A stretch of 64,000 nt of DNA from Streptomyces cyanogenus (GCF_017526105.1 NZ_CP071839.1:4084001-4148000), one strand, 5' to 3'. Positions 1 through 8,731 are shown, numbered from the stretch's first letter. Notes: generated from the letters alone by a model not told the origin. Made by a program: numbers and translations.

Positions 1-644
1 CCGAGCGGCTCGGGGTGCCCGTCGCCCTCGGCCACGACGTCCGCACCGGTGGCCTCGCCGAGGGCCGGCGCGGCGCGGGCCGGGGCGCGGACCGGTTCCT
101 GTTCGTGCCGCTGGGCACCGGGATCGCCGGCGCCATCGGCATCGACGGGCGGGTGGAGGCCGGCGCGCACGGCTTCGCGGGCGAGATCGGCCACGTCGTC
201 GTACGGCCCGGCGGGACACCCTGTCCCTGCGGGCAGCGCGGTTGCCTGGAGCGGTACGCCTCCGCGTCCGCCGTCAGCGAGGCCTGGGCCGCGGCCTGCG
301 GCGACCCCGGGGCGGACGCGGCGGACTGCGCCGAGGCCGTCGTGTCCGGCGACCCGAACGCCGTCCGGGTCTGGCACGAGGCGGTGGACGCGCTCGCCGA
401 CGGACTGGTCACCGCCCTCACCCTGCTGGACCCCCGCACGCTGATCATCGGTGGCGGGCTGGCCGAGGCGGGGGAAGTGTTGTTCCGACCCCTGCGGGAC
501 GCCGTCCGGCGGCGGGTCACCTTCCAGAAACTGCCCACGATCGTCCCGGCGGCGCTGGGCGACACGGCCGGTTGCCTGGGTGCGGGGCTGCTCGCCCAAG
601 ACCTGCTGACAGCCACTTCAACGACTCCGGAGGTAAGCACCTGA
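1..644 (+). CDS. ROK-family sugar kinase, 5' end outside window (probable N-acetylglucosamine kinase)
   Basis: The reading frame is open from base 3, so the start lies upstream. The C-terminal about 213 residues show the ROK signature: the phosphate-binding stretch LGTGIAG, the catalytic-region GEIGH, and the zinc-binding cluster CPCGQRGCLE. A second glycine-rich segment (IIGGGL) follows near the C-terminus. ROK kinases phosphorylate hexoses or N-acetylhexosamines with ATP in the cytoplasm. Its stop codon overlaps the nagA start by one base, so the two are translationally coupled, which makes GlcNAc kinase the best guess. Substrate is inferred from context; glucokinase activity is the alternative. 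Confidence 0.85.
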   Translation, partial: ERLGVPVALGHDVRTGGLAEGRRGAGRGADRFLFVPLGTGIAGAIGIDGRVEAGAHGFAGEIGHVVVRPGGTPCPCGQRGCLERYASASAVSEAWAAACGDPGADAADCAEAVVSGDPNAVRVWHEAVDALADGLVTALTLLDPRTLIIGGGLAEAGEVLFRPLRDAVRRRVTFQKLPTIVPAALGDTAGCLGAGLLAQDLLTATSTTPEVST

Positions 645-1882
645 TGGCAACCGAGCGGGAAACTCCGGCCCCGGGCAGCGCGCCGTCAGGGGCGCGGGGC
701 GGTGGCGAGACGCGGCTCGGCCGCGGGTCGCGGCCAACCCCCACCGGCCCGCACCTGCTCACCGGCGCGAACGTGGTGCTCCCCACCGGAACGGTGAAGA
801 ACGGCCGGCTCGCGATCGAGGGCACGCGCATCACCGGCACCCCTCCGGCCGGCGCCCAGGTGATCGACGTCACCGGCCACTGGCTGGTCCCCGGCTTCGT
901 CGACCTCCACAACCACGGCGGAGGCGGGGCCTCCTTCTCCGGCAGCGCCGAGGACGTCCTCACCGCCGTCCGCACGCACCGCGCCCACGGCACCACCACC
1001 CTCGTCGCCTCCACCGTCACCGACGAGATGGACCTGCTGGTCCGTCAGGCCGGCCTGCTGAGCGAGCTGGCCGAGCAGGGGGAGATCGCCGGCATCCACT
1101 TCGAGGGGCCATTCATCTCCCCGTGCCGCAAGGGCGCGCACTCCGAGGGGCTGTTGCGCGACCCGGACCCGGCCGAGGTCCGCAAGCTGATCGACGCGGC
1201 GCGCGGCAGGGCGAAGATGGTCACCCTCGCGACCGAGCTGCCGGGCGGCATCGACTCCGTACGGCTGCTCGCCGAGCACGGCGTCATCGCGGCGATCGGG
1301 CACACGGACGCCGGCTACGAGCAGACGATCGAGGCGATCGACGCGGGCGCCACGGTCGCCACACACCTCTTCAACGCCATGCCCGCCCTGAACCACCGCG
1401 CACCCGGCCCGGTCGCCGCCCTGCTGGAGGACGAGCGGGTCACCGTCGAGCTGATCAACGACGGTGTCCACCTGCACCCCGCCGCGCTGGAACTGGCGTT
1501 CCGTCACGCCGGCGCGGACCGGGTGGCGTTCATCACCGACGCGATGGACGCGGCCGGCACCGGCGACGGCCGCTACATGCTCGGCCCGCTGGAGGTCGAG
1601 GTCAGCGAGGGCGTGGCCCGGCTGGTCGAGGGCGGTTCGATCGCGGGCTCCACGCTCACCCTGGACCGCGCGTTCCGGCGGGCGGTGACCGTCGACAAGC
1701 TGTCGGTGGAGGACACCGTGACCGCCCTGTCGGCCAACCCGGCCCGCCTGCTCGGCCTCTCCGACCGCATCGGCTCCCTGGAGCCCGGCAAGGACGCCGA
1801 CCTGGTCCTGCTGGACGCGGACTTCGAGCTGAAGGGCGTGATGCGACAGGGTGAATGGGTGGTAGTGCCCCAACTGCCCTGA
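644..1882 (+). CDS. nagA: N-acetylglucosamine-6-phosphate deacetylase
   Basis: This enzyme removes acetate from GlcNAc-6-phosphate to give GlcN-6-phosphate, linking chitin and cell-wall aminosugar uptake to glycolysis. The amidohydrolase fold is recognisable from GFVDLHNHGGGG, HFEGPF, GHTDA, HLFNAM and the catalytic Asp in ITDAMDAAG. The ATG at 644 has GGAGG about ten bases upstream and overlaps the preceding kinase stop. About 35 poorly conserved residues precede the usual family start (near LLTGANVVLP), so a shorter form is possible. In streptomycetes nagA belongs to the GlcNAc regulon controlled by DasR (known biology); no operator is visible inside this window. Confidence 0.95.
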   Translation: MATERETPAPGSAPSGARGGGETRLGRGSRPTPTGPHLLTGANVVLPTGTVKNGRLAIEGTRITGTPPAGAQVIDVTGHWLVPGFVDLHNHGGGGASFSGSAEDVLTAVRTHRAHGTTTLVASTVTDEMDLLVRQAGLLSELAEQGEIAGIHFEGPFISPCRKGAHSEGLLRDPDPAEVRKLIDAARGRAKMVTLATELPGGIDSVRLLAEHGVIAAIGHTDAGYEQTIEAIDAGATVATHLFNAMPALNHRAPGPVAALLEDERVTVELINDGVHLHPAALELAFRHAGADRVAFITDAMDAAGTGDGRYMLGPLEVEVSEGVARLVEGGSIAGSTLTLDRAFRRAVTVDKLSVEDTVTALSANPARLLGLSDRIGSLEPGKDADLVLLDADFELKGVMRQGEWVVVPQLP

Positions 1883-2004
1883 TCCGTACCGCTGTCGACA
1901 GGACGGTGGCCGACCCGCGCACTGGGCCGGCCGCCGTCTCTTTGGCATGATCGGGACCCCGGAAACCGAGACAGGCGCATTGACTTCGAGGGAGGTCGGC
2001 CCGG

Positions 2005-2922
2005 GTGATCCTCACGGTCACGCTGAACACCGCTCTCGACATCACCTATCGCGTACGGTCACTGCGCCCGCACACCTCGCACCGCGTCTCCGAGGTCGCC
2101 GAGCGGCCCGGCGGCAAGGGCGTGAACGTGGCCCGGGTGCTGGCCGCCCTCGGGCACGAGGTGACGGTCACCGGGTTCGCGGGCGGACCGACCGGTGCGG
2201 TGCTGCGTAAGGCGCTCGCGGGCGTGCCCGGGCCGGTGGACGCGCTGGTGCCGATATCCGCGGCGACCCGGCGCACCATCGCGGTCGTGGACGAGCTGAC
2301 CGGTGACACCACCCAGCTGAACGAGCCGGGCCCGCACATCACGCCCGGCGAGTGGGGCGCCTTCCTCGACCGGTACGAGGAACTGCTCGGCGGTGCCTCG
2401 GCGGTGGCACTGTGCGGCAGCCTGCCGCCGGGGGTGCCGGTGGGGGCGTACGCCAACCTGGTCCGCACGGCCCGGTCCGCCGGTGTCCCGGTACTGCTGG
2501 ACACGAGCGGTGAGCCGCTGCGCCGCGGGGTCGCCGCCCGCCCGGACCTCATCAAGCCGAACGCCGACGAACTGGCCGAACTCACCGGCTCGCACGAGCC
2601 GTTGCGCGCCACCCAGGACGCCCGCCGGCGCGGCGCCCACGCGGTCGTCGCCTCACTCGGCGCGAACGGCCTGCTCGCCGTCACCCCCGAGGGCCGCTGG
2701 CACGCGGCCCCGCCGGCCCCCGAACTCGGCAACCCCACCGGCGCCGGTGACTCGGCCGTGGCCGGCCTGCTGTCCGGCCTGCTGGACCAACTGCCCTGGC
2801 CGGACCGCCTCGCCCGCGCGGTCGCCCTGTCGGCGGCCACCGTACGGTCCCCGACAGCGGGCGACTTCGACCTCGCGGCCTACGAGAAACTCCTGACGCG
2901 GGTGTCGGTGGCAGCGGCATGA
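2005..2922 (+). CDS. PfkB-family 1-phosphofructokinase / hexose-phosphate kinase
   Basis: A 305-residue ribokinase-fold (PfkB) kinase of the FruK/LacC type. Visible signatures are the N-terminal GGKGVNVARVLAALG and the C-terminal anion-hole motif NPTGAGDSAVAG with its catalytic Asp. The GTG at 2005 has GGAGG nine bases upstream. These enzymes add a phosphate to sugar monophosphates such as fructose-1-phosphate or tagatose-6-phosphate. It lies 122 bases after nagA on the same strand and probably serves the same aminosugar or hexose catabolism, but the substrate cannot be read from sequence. It is followed almost immediately by a convergent gene. Confidence 0.88.
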   Translation: MILTVTLNTALDITYRVRSLRPHTSHRVSEVAERPGGKGVNVARVLAALGHEVTVTGFAGGPTGAVLRKALAGVPGPVDALVPISAATRRTIAVVDELTGDTTQLNEPGPHITPGEWGAFLDRYEELLGGASAVALCGSLPPGVPVGAYANLVRTARSAGVPVLLDTSGEPLRRGVAARPDLIKPNADELAELTGSHEPLRATQDARRRGAHAVVASLGANGLLAVTPEGRWHAAPPAPELGNPTGAGDSAVAGLLSGLLDQLPWPDRLARAVALSAATVRSPTAGDFDLAAYEKLLTRVSVAAA

Positions 2923-2935
2923 GAGCCGCGGCGGC

Positions 2936-3889
2936 TCAGCCGCTGGAGTTGACCCAGCCCTTGACCAGCCACAGCTGGTCGATGAGAGCGTCGCACTGAT
3001 TGCCCTGCTCGCACGAGAGCTTGATGGTGTTCGTTCCCTTGTCGAGCTGGATCCAGTTGTACGTCTTCGTCCAGCCCTTCTCGTAGTCGCCCTCCGGGCC
3101 CTTCGCCCAGTTCTTCAGTCCGACGGGCCTGTCGGAAGCCGTGCCGTTGACCGTGAGGGTGGCGGTGGCGTCCTTGCCGGGAACGCTGTACCCGATGTAG
3201 ACGCTGTATTTACCGGCCTCGGGGATGCCGTTGACGGTCCAGGTGATCGAGGATCCGGTCTGGTTGAAGCCCGTCACGTAGACACCGCCGGCCGCCTGCG
3301 CGCCCGGTACGTCCGTCGCCTTGGTCGCTCCGCCGGTCAGCTGGAGGGCGTTCGCGTCCGTCTTCGGCAGCTCCCCCGGCGTCGGCGAGCCGCTGCCCGA
3401 CGGGCTCGGGCTGCTGCTGTGGGACCGGGTCGGGGCGGGGCCGGCCTGGTTGCCGGACTTGTCGTCGTCCGTGTTGCCGTTGATCATCGCGATGCCGATG
3501 CCGATGACGACCGCGGCGACCACCGCGATCGCGCCGATCAGCAGGCCCTTGGTGTTGGGGCCGCGGCGGCCGGGCGCGGGGGCCGCGGTCCGGCGGCCGG
3601 CCGGGGCGCCGCCGGGCAGCGTCTCGGGGGCCTGGTAGTGGGCGTTCGGCTGGCCGGGGGCACCCTGCTGGGGGACGCCCTGCCCGTAGGTGGCCTGCGG
3701 CGGCTGGCCGTACGGCGCCTGCTGTGCGCCGTAGGAGCGCTCACCGACCGTACGCACTCTGCTGACCGAGTTCGGGTAGCCGTAACCGCCGGACGGCGGC
3801 TGGGCTCCCCGGGCCTGGCCGTCTGCGTACAGGTAGCCGAACGGGTCGTCGTCCTCGGGCGTGCTCGCGCCGTTGTCGCCGGGCGTCAT
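2936..3889 (-). CDS. Membrane-anchored protein with C-terminal carbohydrate-binding (CBM6/35-like) domain
   Basis: A 317-residue protein. The Gly/Pro/Gln/Tyr-rich cytoplasmic N-terminus carries repeated YGQ-type motifs. One transmembrane helix follows (GLLIGAIAVVAAVVIGIGIA), then a Ser/Pro/Thr linker, then a C-terminal beta-sandwich domain (Gly-Val-Tyr, NGIPEAGKYSVYIGYS, TLTVNG, TNTIKLSC) typical of CBM6/CBM35 modules that bind sugars outside the cell. The ATG at 3889 is chosen because GAGGAG lies nine bases upstream; a TTG at 3967 would lengthen it by 26 residues. Its job may be to sense or hold wall polysaccharide. It is divergent from nothing and ends convergent with the sugar kinase. Confidence 0.75.
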   Translation of the reverse strand: MTPGDNGASTPEDDDPFGYLYADGQARGAQPPSGGYGYPNSVSRVRTVGERSYGAQQAPYGQPPQATYGQGVPQQGAPGQPNAHYQAPETLPGGAPAGRRTAAPAPGRRGPNTKGLLIGAIAVVAAVVIGIGIAMINGNTDDDKSGNQAGPAPTRSHSSSPSPSGSGSPTPGELPKTDANALQLTGGATKATDVPGAQAAGGVYVTGFNQTGSSITWTVNGIPEAGKYSVYIGYSVPGKDATATLTVNGTASDRPVGLKNWAKGPEGDYEKGWTKTYNWIQLDKGTNTIKLSCEQGNQCDALIDQLWLVKGWVNSSG

Positions 3890-4006
3890 CCCTTGGTACT
3901 CCTCAACAGGTGCGGGCGGATGCGGTACGGGTTGGAATGGCGAGCCTACCCGCTCTCCCTGGCCCAAACGGGGGGCCCGGACCGCTTCACCTCGCTGACC
4001 TGCGGT

Positions 4007-5662
4007 TCATCCGGCACGGCGATGCTGTTTGGGACGAGATCGTTTCTCTACGTACATCCGCTCGTCAGCGGATTTCAGCACCTCGTCCGCCGTCATGCCG
4101 CAGTGTGCCCAGCCGATGCCGAAGCTCGCGCCCACCCGGACCGCCCGGCCCTCGGCGCGGATCGGCTGGATGATCTCGTTGCGCAGCCGTACGGCGAGGT
4201 CCTGGGCGTCGGCCCGGCCGAGGCCGTCGGCGAGGATCACGAACTCGTCGCCGCCGAGCCGGGCGACCGTGTCGCCGTCCCGGACGCCGTTGCTCAGCCG
4301 CCGGGCGACCTCGATGAGGACCGCGTCGCCCGCGTTGTGCCCGAACCGGTCGTTGATCGACTTGAAGCCGTCGAGGTCGCAGAAGAGCACCGCGAGGCCC
4401 TTGGTGCCGTCGTCGCGGCCCTCCTCGGGGGCGACGGTGTGCACATGGTGGTCGTACCCCTCGAAGCCGTCCGTGCCTGGCGCGAAGTCGAAGCCGTGGC
4501 CGGCGGGGACGCCGAAGGCGGGGTGGCCGTAGGCCGCGTCCAGGGAGTCGAGGGCGTCGGCGTGCGCGGGGCGCTGACAGAGCCGGGCCGACAGGCGCGA
4601 GCGCAGCTCGGCGGAGTTGGGCAGCCCGGTCAGCGAGTCGTGGGAGGCGCGGTGGGCGAGCTGGAGCTCGCGCCGCTTGCGCTCCTCTATGTCCTCGACG
4701 TGGGTGAGCAGGAAGCGGGGGCCGTCGGCGGCGTCCGCGACGACGCTGTTGCGCAGCGACACCCAGACGTACGTGCCGTCGCGGCGGCCGAGCCGCAGCT
4801 CCGCGCGTCCGCCCTCCGCGGAGGTGCGCAGCAGGGTGCCGACGTCCTCGGGGTGGACGAGGTCGGCGAAGGAGTAGCGGCGCATCGCGGAGGCCGGGCG
4901 GCCGAGCAGCCGGCACAGGGCGTCGTTGGTGCGCAGGATGCGGCCGTGCTGGTCGCCGCCCATCTCGGCGATGGCCATGCCGGAGGGGGCGTACTCGAAG
5001 GCCTGCCGGAAGGATTCCTCGCTGGCGCGCAGCGCCTGCTGCTCGCGTTCCAGCCGGACGAGGGCGCGCTGCATGTTGGCGCGCAGGCGGGCGTTGCTGA
5101 TCGCGATGGCGGCCTGGAAGGCGTACATCTGGAGGGCCTCGCGGCCCCAGGCGCCGGGGCGGCGGCCGTTGCGCGGCCGGTCGACGGATATGACGCCGAG
5201 CAGTTCCCCGCAGTTGCCGCCCTGCACGCCGGGCGTGTACATGGGCGCGAAGAGCCGGTCGGAGGGGTGCCACTCGTCCTCGAAGCGGGGGGCCGGCCCG
5301 TCGGTGTACCACTGGGGTACGTCGTCGTCGTCGAGGACCCAGCCCTCGGTGTGCGGTATGAAGACGAGGTCGCCCCAGCGTTCGCCCATGGCCAGCCGGC
5401 GGTCCCAGGACTCGCGGGAGCCGACCCGGCCGGTGATCAGTGCCTCCGCGGCGGCGTTCCCGGAGAAGGCGGCGACCACGAGATCGCCGTCCTGGCGGAC
5501 CAGGTTGACGGCCGCCATCTCGTAACCGAGGGCGTCCACGGCGCCGTCGGCGACCGTCTGCAGTGTGTCCGCCAGGCTGCGCGCCGTGTTCATGTCGGCC
5601 ATGACCTGGTGCAGCTGTCGCAAGGACGCAAGGCGGACGTACGGCTCCGACTCGGTCTCCAT
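4007..5662 (-). CDS. cdgB: GAF-PAS-GGDEF diguanylate cyclase (CdgB-type)
   Basis: A 551-residue cytosolic enzyme that makes c-di-GMP from two GTP. An N-terminal GAF-like sensor spans about residues 15-180. A PAS/PAC domain spans about 220-330 (SFRQAFEYAPSGMAIAEM), and the catalytic domain about 345-545. The active-site motif GGDEF is intact at 470-474. The product-inhibition site RDGD sits exactly five residues before it, so feedback control by c-di-GMP is expected. No EAL domain is present. The start at 5662 follows a GGGGGGAGGG ribosome site. In Streptomyces c-di-GMP controls development through BldD, and the S. coelicolor gene in this position is cdgB (SCO4281, from memory), a BldD target. 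Confidence 0.9.
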   Translation of the reverse strand: METESEPYVRLASLRQLHQVMADMNTARSLADTLQTVADGAVDALGYEMAAVNLVRQDGDLVVAAFSGNAAAEALITGRVGSRESWDRRLAMGERWGDLVFIPHTEGWVLDDDDVPQWYTDGPAPRFEDEWHPSDRLFAPMYTPGVQGGNCGELLGVISVDRPRNGRRPGAWGREALQMYAFQAAIAISNARLRANMQRALVRLEREQQALRASEESFRQAFEYAPSGMAIAEMGGDQHGRILRTNDALCRLLGRPASAMRRYSFADLVHPEDVGTLLRTSAEGGRAELRLGRRDGTYVWVSLRNSVVADAADGPRFLLTHVEDIEERKRRELQLAHRASHDSLTGLPNSAELRSRLSARLCQRPAHADALDSLDAAYGHPAFGVPAGHGFDFAPGTDGFEGYDHHVHTVAPEEGRDDGTKGLAVLFCDLDGFKSINDRFGHNAGDAVLIEVARRLSNGVRDGDTVARLGGDEFVILADGLGRADAQDLAVRLRNEIIQPIRAEGRAVRVGASFGIGWAHCGMTADEVLKSADERMYVEKRSRPKQHRRAG

Positions 5663-5736
5663 GCTCGCCCTCCCCCCGAGACCTCGCAGCGAATGAAGGG
5701 TTGTCCCGCCACTGAATCACAGCGCGCTGCCCACTC

Positions 5737-5751
5737 GGTACACAGGGTCAA
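5737..5751. promoter_or_regulatory. BldD-like box upstream of cdgB
   Basis: Bases 5740-5748 read ACACAGGGT, followed by C-A. This matches the published BldD consensus (n-T-n-A-C-n-C-W-G-n-G-T-n-A-n) at all fixed positions except the first T. It lies about 75-90 bases upstream of the cdgB start, a gene known in S. coelicolor as a BldD target. It was identified by eye as one mismatch to a degenerate consensus, so it is a candidate only. Confidence 0.45.
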
Positions 5752-5765
5752 CAATTCCTGCCCCT

Positions 5766-5781
5766 TGTGACTCAAGTCACA
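5766..5781. promoter_or_regulatory. Perfect CRP-type palindrome upstream of cdgB
   Basis: The 16 bases TGTGACTCAAGTCACA form a perfect inverted repeat that exactly fits TGTGA-N6-TCACA, the CRP/FNR-family operator. Streptomycetes have a cAMP receptor protein, Crp, with a related motif. The site is 104 bases upstream of cdgB and about 180 bases upstream of the divergent flavin reductase gene, so it could act on either. Confidence 0.65.
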
Positions 5782-5963
5782 GGAGAACGTGAACAATTGA
5801 GTAGAGTTTCTGCGTTTTGCCTATGCGCTTATTGAACACAAGGCGTGCGGACGTGCACACATACCGCGCCCCCGCGGCGGCACGCGTGCGCCGCTGGTCC
5901 TAGGACCCGGCTCGGGCGAAGGGCCGATGCGGCCCGCGCGCGGCGAAGACTAGCGTTTCCGGC

Positions 5964-6536
5964 GTGCTGAAGACTCCCTCCCCCACCACCCCCCTGCCTT
6001 CCGGGCATGCTGAGGGGGTGAGCAACGACGAGTTCCGGGCCGCGATGTCCCGGCTGGCCGCGGGCGTGGTCCTGGTCACCGCGCAGGAGCCGCCGCTGGA
6101 CCCGGACGACCCCGAGGCGCCGGGCGTGGAGGACGTCGGCATGACCGCCACCGCCTTCATGTCGGTCTCCCTGGACCCGCCGCTGGTCCTGGTCAGCCTG
6201 CGCACGGGCGCCCGCATGGACGACCTGCTCGACGAGCAGCCGCTGTGGGCGGTGTCGGTCCTCGCCGAGAGCCAGCGGCACATCGCGGGCCGCTTCGCCA
6301 TGAAGGGCCGCATCAGCGACCGGCTGCTCTTCGAGGACATCCCCTACGTCCGCGGCGAGGTCACCGGCGCCCCGCTCGTCGGCGGTGCGCTGGCCACCCT
6401 GGAGTGCCGGACCGAGCAGCGGGTGACCGCAGGCGACCACACCCTGGTCATCGGCCGCGTCCTCACCGCGCACGTGCCCAGCGCCGAGGGGGGCCCACTG
6501 CTGTACTTCCGCGGCCGGTACCGGCAGCTGGGCTGA
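5964..6536 (+). CDS. Flavin reductase-like FMN-binding oxidoreductase
   Basis: A 190-residue single-domain protein of the flavin-reductase-like family (split-barrel FMN binding). Features are the opening MSRLAAGVVLVTAQ, TATAFMSVSLDPPLVLVSL and the closing LLYFRGRYRQL. Such proteins reduce FMN with NAD(P)H, often for a partner monooxygenase; no monooxygenase is adjacent here. An acidic insertion, DPDDPEAPGVEDVG, falls between the first strands. The GTG at 5964 has no clear ribosome site, and a GTG at 6018 (VSNDEFRAAM) is an equally good start. The 3' end overlaps the antisense end of the sigma-factor gene by 74 bases. Confidence 0.8.
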   Translation: MLKTPSPTTPLPSGHAEGVSNDEFRAAMSRLAAGVVLVTAQEPPLDPDDPEAPGVEDVGMTATAFMSVSLDPPLVLVSLRTGARMDDLLDEQPLWAVSVLAESQRHIAGRFAMKGRISDRLLFEDIPYVRGEVTGAPLVGGALATLECRTEQRVTAGDHTLVIGRVLTAHVPSAEGGPLLYFRGRYRQLG

Positions 6537-7413
6537 GCTGTACCCCCCCCCCCACCACGCCGGCAGGGCGGTCCTGGACCTCCTCGACCGTCAGCTCCGC
6601 CAGGCGGGCCGGGTCGGCGACGATGTCGATCCCGGTGATGCGGTCGGCGACGAAGGTGAAGGCCAGGACCCGCTCCGGGCGGCCGCCGGCGAAGACCGCG
6701 AGGCCGGTCGCGCCGTCGACCAGGACCGCACGCGCCACCCGGGCCAGGTGGGCGAAGCTCGCCGCCCCGGCGGCCACCCGGGCCGCACCGCTGTTCACAC
6801 CGGCCTCCGTGCGGGCCACCACGTCCGGGTCCAGCACCGCGAGCAGCCCGTCGAAGTCGCCGTTCCGCGCGGCCGCCAGGAAGGCGTCGACCACCTCCCG
6901 CTGCCGGGCCAGATCGGCCTCCGGCGCCTCCACGCCCCGCACCCGGCGCCGGGCCCGGCCGGCGAGCTGCCGCGCCGCGGCCGCGTTGCGCCCGAGGATG
7001 CCGCCGACCTCCTCGAAGGGCACCCCGAACAGGTCGTGCAGCACGAAGGCCGGCCGCTCGGCCGGCGAGAGCGTGTCCAGGACGACGAGGAGGGCCAGCC
7101 CGACCGAGTCGGCGAGCAGGGCGTCCTGGGCGGGATCCGGTTCCGCGGACGGCGCGGGCCGCCAGCCGTCCAGGGGCTCCTCGCCACGGGTGCGGCGGGA
7201 GCGCAGCATGTCGAGGCAGACCCGGCCGACGACGGTGGTCAGCCAGCCGCCGAGGTTCCCCACCTCCCGCGTGTCGGACCGGCTCAGCCGGAACCACGCC
7301 TCCTGGACGGCGTCCTCGGCCTCGGCGGCGGAACCGAGCATCCGGTAGGCGACGGCCCGCAGATGCCCCCGGCAGGTCTCGAACCGCTCGGCGAGAAAGT
7401 CGTTGTCGGTCAT
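6463..7413 (-). CDS. ECF sigma factor with SnoaL-like C-terminal extension (ECF41/SigJ type)
   Basis: Sigma region 2 is seen in RAVAYRMLGSAAEAEDAVQEAW and region 4 in LDTLSPAERPAFVLHDLFGVPFEEV. A fused SnoaL-like domain follows (residues about 175-290, FLAAARNGDFDGLLAVLDPDVV). In this class the extension regulates activity in place of a separate anti-sigma factor (family knowledge). The ATG at 7413 has GGGAGG upstream. The last about 30 codons run through an 11-base G homopolymer (11 C at 6543-6553 on the plus strand) and then antisense over the flavin-reductase 3' end. The true C-terminus is therefore uncertain and a one-base error there would change it. Confidence 0.85.
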   Translation of the reverse strand: MTDNDFLAERFETCRGHLRAVAYRMLGSAAEAEDAVQEAWFRLSRSDTREVGNLGGWLTTVVGRVCLDMLRSRRTRGEEPLDGWRPAPSAEPDPAQDALLADSVGLALLVVLDTLSPAERPAFVLHDLFGVPFEEVGGILGRNAAAARQLAGRARRRVRGVEAPEADLARQREVVDAFLAAARNGDFDGLLAVLDPDVVARTEAGVNSGAARVAAGAASFAHLARVARAVLVDGATGLAVFAGGRPERVLAFTFVADRITGIDIVADPARLAELTVEEVQDRPAGVVGGGVQLSPAAGTGRGSTAVGPPRRWARAR

Positions 7414-7502
7414 GGTGGTCCCGGCCTCCCGGTCGTCGTCCGCGATGCTCCTGCACCCCTTTGACGACCGGGCAGAGGCGGATGTGACAGGGCGCCGGCC
7501 CC

Positions 7503-7940
7503 CTAACCCCAGTCGCGCCCCGAGCGGCCGCGCTTCGTCTCCGCGCGCTGCTTCTTCTCCCGCAGCCGGCGTTCGTTGATGCCGCGCGGTATGCGGGTCG
7601 GCTTGCGGGGCTTCGGCGGCGGCGCGGTGGCCTCCGCGAGGAGCGCGGCGAGGCGTACGGCGGCGGCCTCGCGGTTGCGCCACTGGGAGCGGTGCTCCGA
7701 GGCCCGTACGGACACCACCCCGTCGACGAGGCGGCCGGCCAGCCGCAGCAGCGCCCGCTCCTTCCACACCGGGGGCAGTGCCTCGGTGCGGGCGAGGTCG
7801 AAGCGCAGCTCGACCTGCGAGTCGCTGGTGTTGACGTGCTGTCCGCCGGGCCCGGACGACCTGGAGAAACGCCACATCAGCTCGGCCTCGGGAAGCGAGA
7901 CGGAGCCACGGATGAAGTAGGGCCCGGACATGCCCTCCAT
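7503..7940 (-). CDS. arfB: Peptidyl-tRNA hydrolase ArfB (ribosome rescue factor)
   Basis: A 145-residue release-factor-like protein with the catalytic GGQ at residues 32-34 (SSGPGGQHVN) and a basic C-terminal tail rich in Lys/Arg (from about residue 112). In this family the tail enters the empty mRNA channel of stalled ribosomes. It lacks the codon-recognition domains of RF1/RF2. Its role is to hydrolyse peptidyl-tRNA on stalled ribosomes. Two in-frame ATGs (7940 and 7931) compete for the start; the second has GGAGGG three bases upstream, too close to be ideal. It stands alone between the sigma factor and terD. Confidence 0.9.
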   Translation of the reverse strand: MEGMSGPYFIRGSVSLPEAELMWRFSRSSGPGGQHVNTSDSQVELRFDLARTEALPPVWKERALLRLAGRLVDGVVSVRASEHRSQWRNREAAAVRLAALLAEATAPPPKPRKPTRIPRGINERRLREKKQRAETKRGRSGRDWG

Positions 7941-8106
7941 GTTCCCGGCCCGGCCGGGCGCACGTCACCTGGATTTCCGGTTCGGTAAAAAAGGTAAAGG
8001 GATCCGGAACCGCGGGGACCCCCGTCGACGTTGTCCCGGGTGACGGTAGCTTCGTCGGCACAGAGTGCACGGATATGCACGGGTATCTAAGGAAGGGACT
8101 CCCAAC

Positions 8107-8682
8107 ATGGCTGTAAGCCTGTCCAAGGGTGGCAACGTCTCGCTCACCAAGGAGGCTCCGGGCCTGACCGCCGTCACCGTGGGCCTCGGCTGGGACGTCC
8201 GCACCACCACCGGCACGGACTTCGACCTCGACGCCTCCGCCATCGCGGTGAACGGCCAGGGCAGGGTCTACTCGGACGCCCACTTCGTCTTCTTCAACAA
8301 CAAGCAGACCCCGGACAACACGATCGTCCACACGGGCGACAACCGCACGGGCGAGGGCGCCGGCGACGACGAGGCGATCAACGTCAACCTGGCCGCCCTG
8401 CCGGCCGACATCGACAAGGTCGTCTTCCCGGTGTCCATCTACGACGCCGAGAACCGCGGCCAGAACTTCGGCCAGGTCCGCAACGCCTACATCCGCATCG
8501 TCAACCAGGCCGGCGGCGCCGAGATCGCGCGCTACGACCTGTCCGAGGACGCGGCCACCGAGACGGCCATGATCTTCGGCGAGCTGTACCGCAACGGCGC
8601 GGAGTGGAAGTTCCGCGCGGTGGGCCAGGGCTACGCCTCGGGCCTGGTCGGTATCGCCCAGGACTTCGGCGTGAACGTCTGA
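8107..8682 (+). CDS. terD: TerD-family tellurium-resistance / stress protein
   Basis: A 191-residue cytosolic Ca2+-binding protein. TerD hallmarks are MAVSLSKGGNVSL, VGLGWDVR, GTDFDLDASA, HFVFFNN, and the acidic loop GDDEAINVNLAALPADIDKV, with DLSED near the C-terminus. GGAAGGGA lies eight bases before the ATG. TerD proteins are linked to tellurite, phage and oxidative stress tolerance and to differentiation in streptomycetes, but the biochemical role is not settled. It is monocistronic and followed within 20 bases by a strong terminator. Confidence 0.93.
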   Translation: MAVSLSKGGNVSLTKEAPGLTAVTVGLGWDVRTTTGTDFDLDASAIAVNGQGRVYSDAHFVFFNNKQTPDNTIVHTGDNRTGEGAGDDEAINVNLAALPADIDKVVFPVSIYDAENRGQNFGQVRNAYIRIVNQAGGAEIARYDLSEDAATETAMIFGELYRNGAEWKFRAVGQGYASGLVGIAQDFGVNV

Positions 8683-8699
8683 CGAGCGAAGTCGTGCGC

Positions 8700-8730
8700 G
8701 AGGACCCCCGGTTCCAACCCGGGGGTCCTC
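8700..8730. terminator. Terminator shared by terD and the convergent gene
   Basis: A perfect 12-bp inverted repeat (GAGGACCCCCGG / CCGGGGGTCCTC) with a seven-base loop sits between the converging terD and 8732-9232 genes. No long T tract follows, as is common in Streptomyces. Confidence 0.8.
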
Positions 8731-8731
8731 T

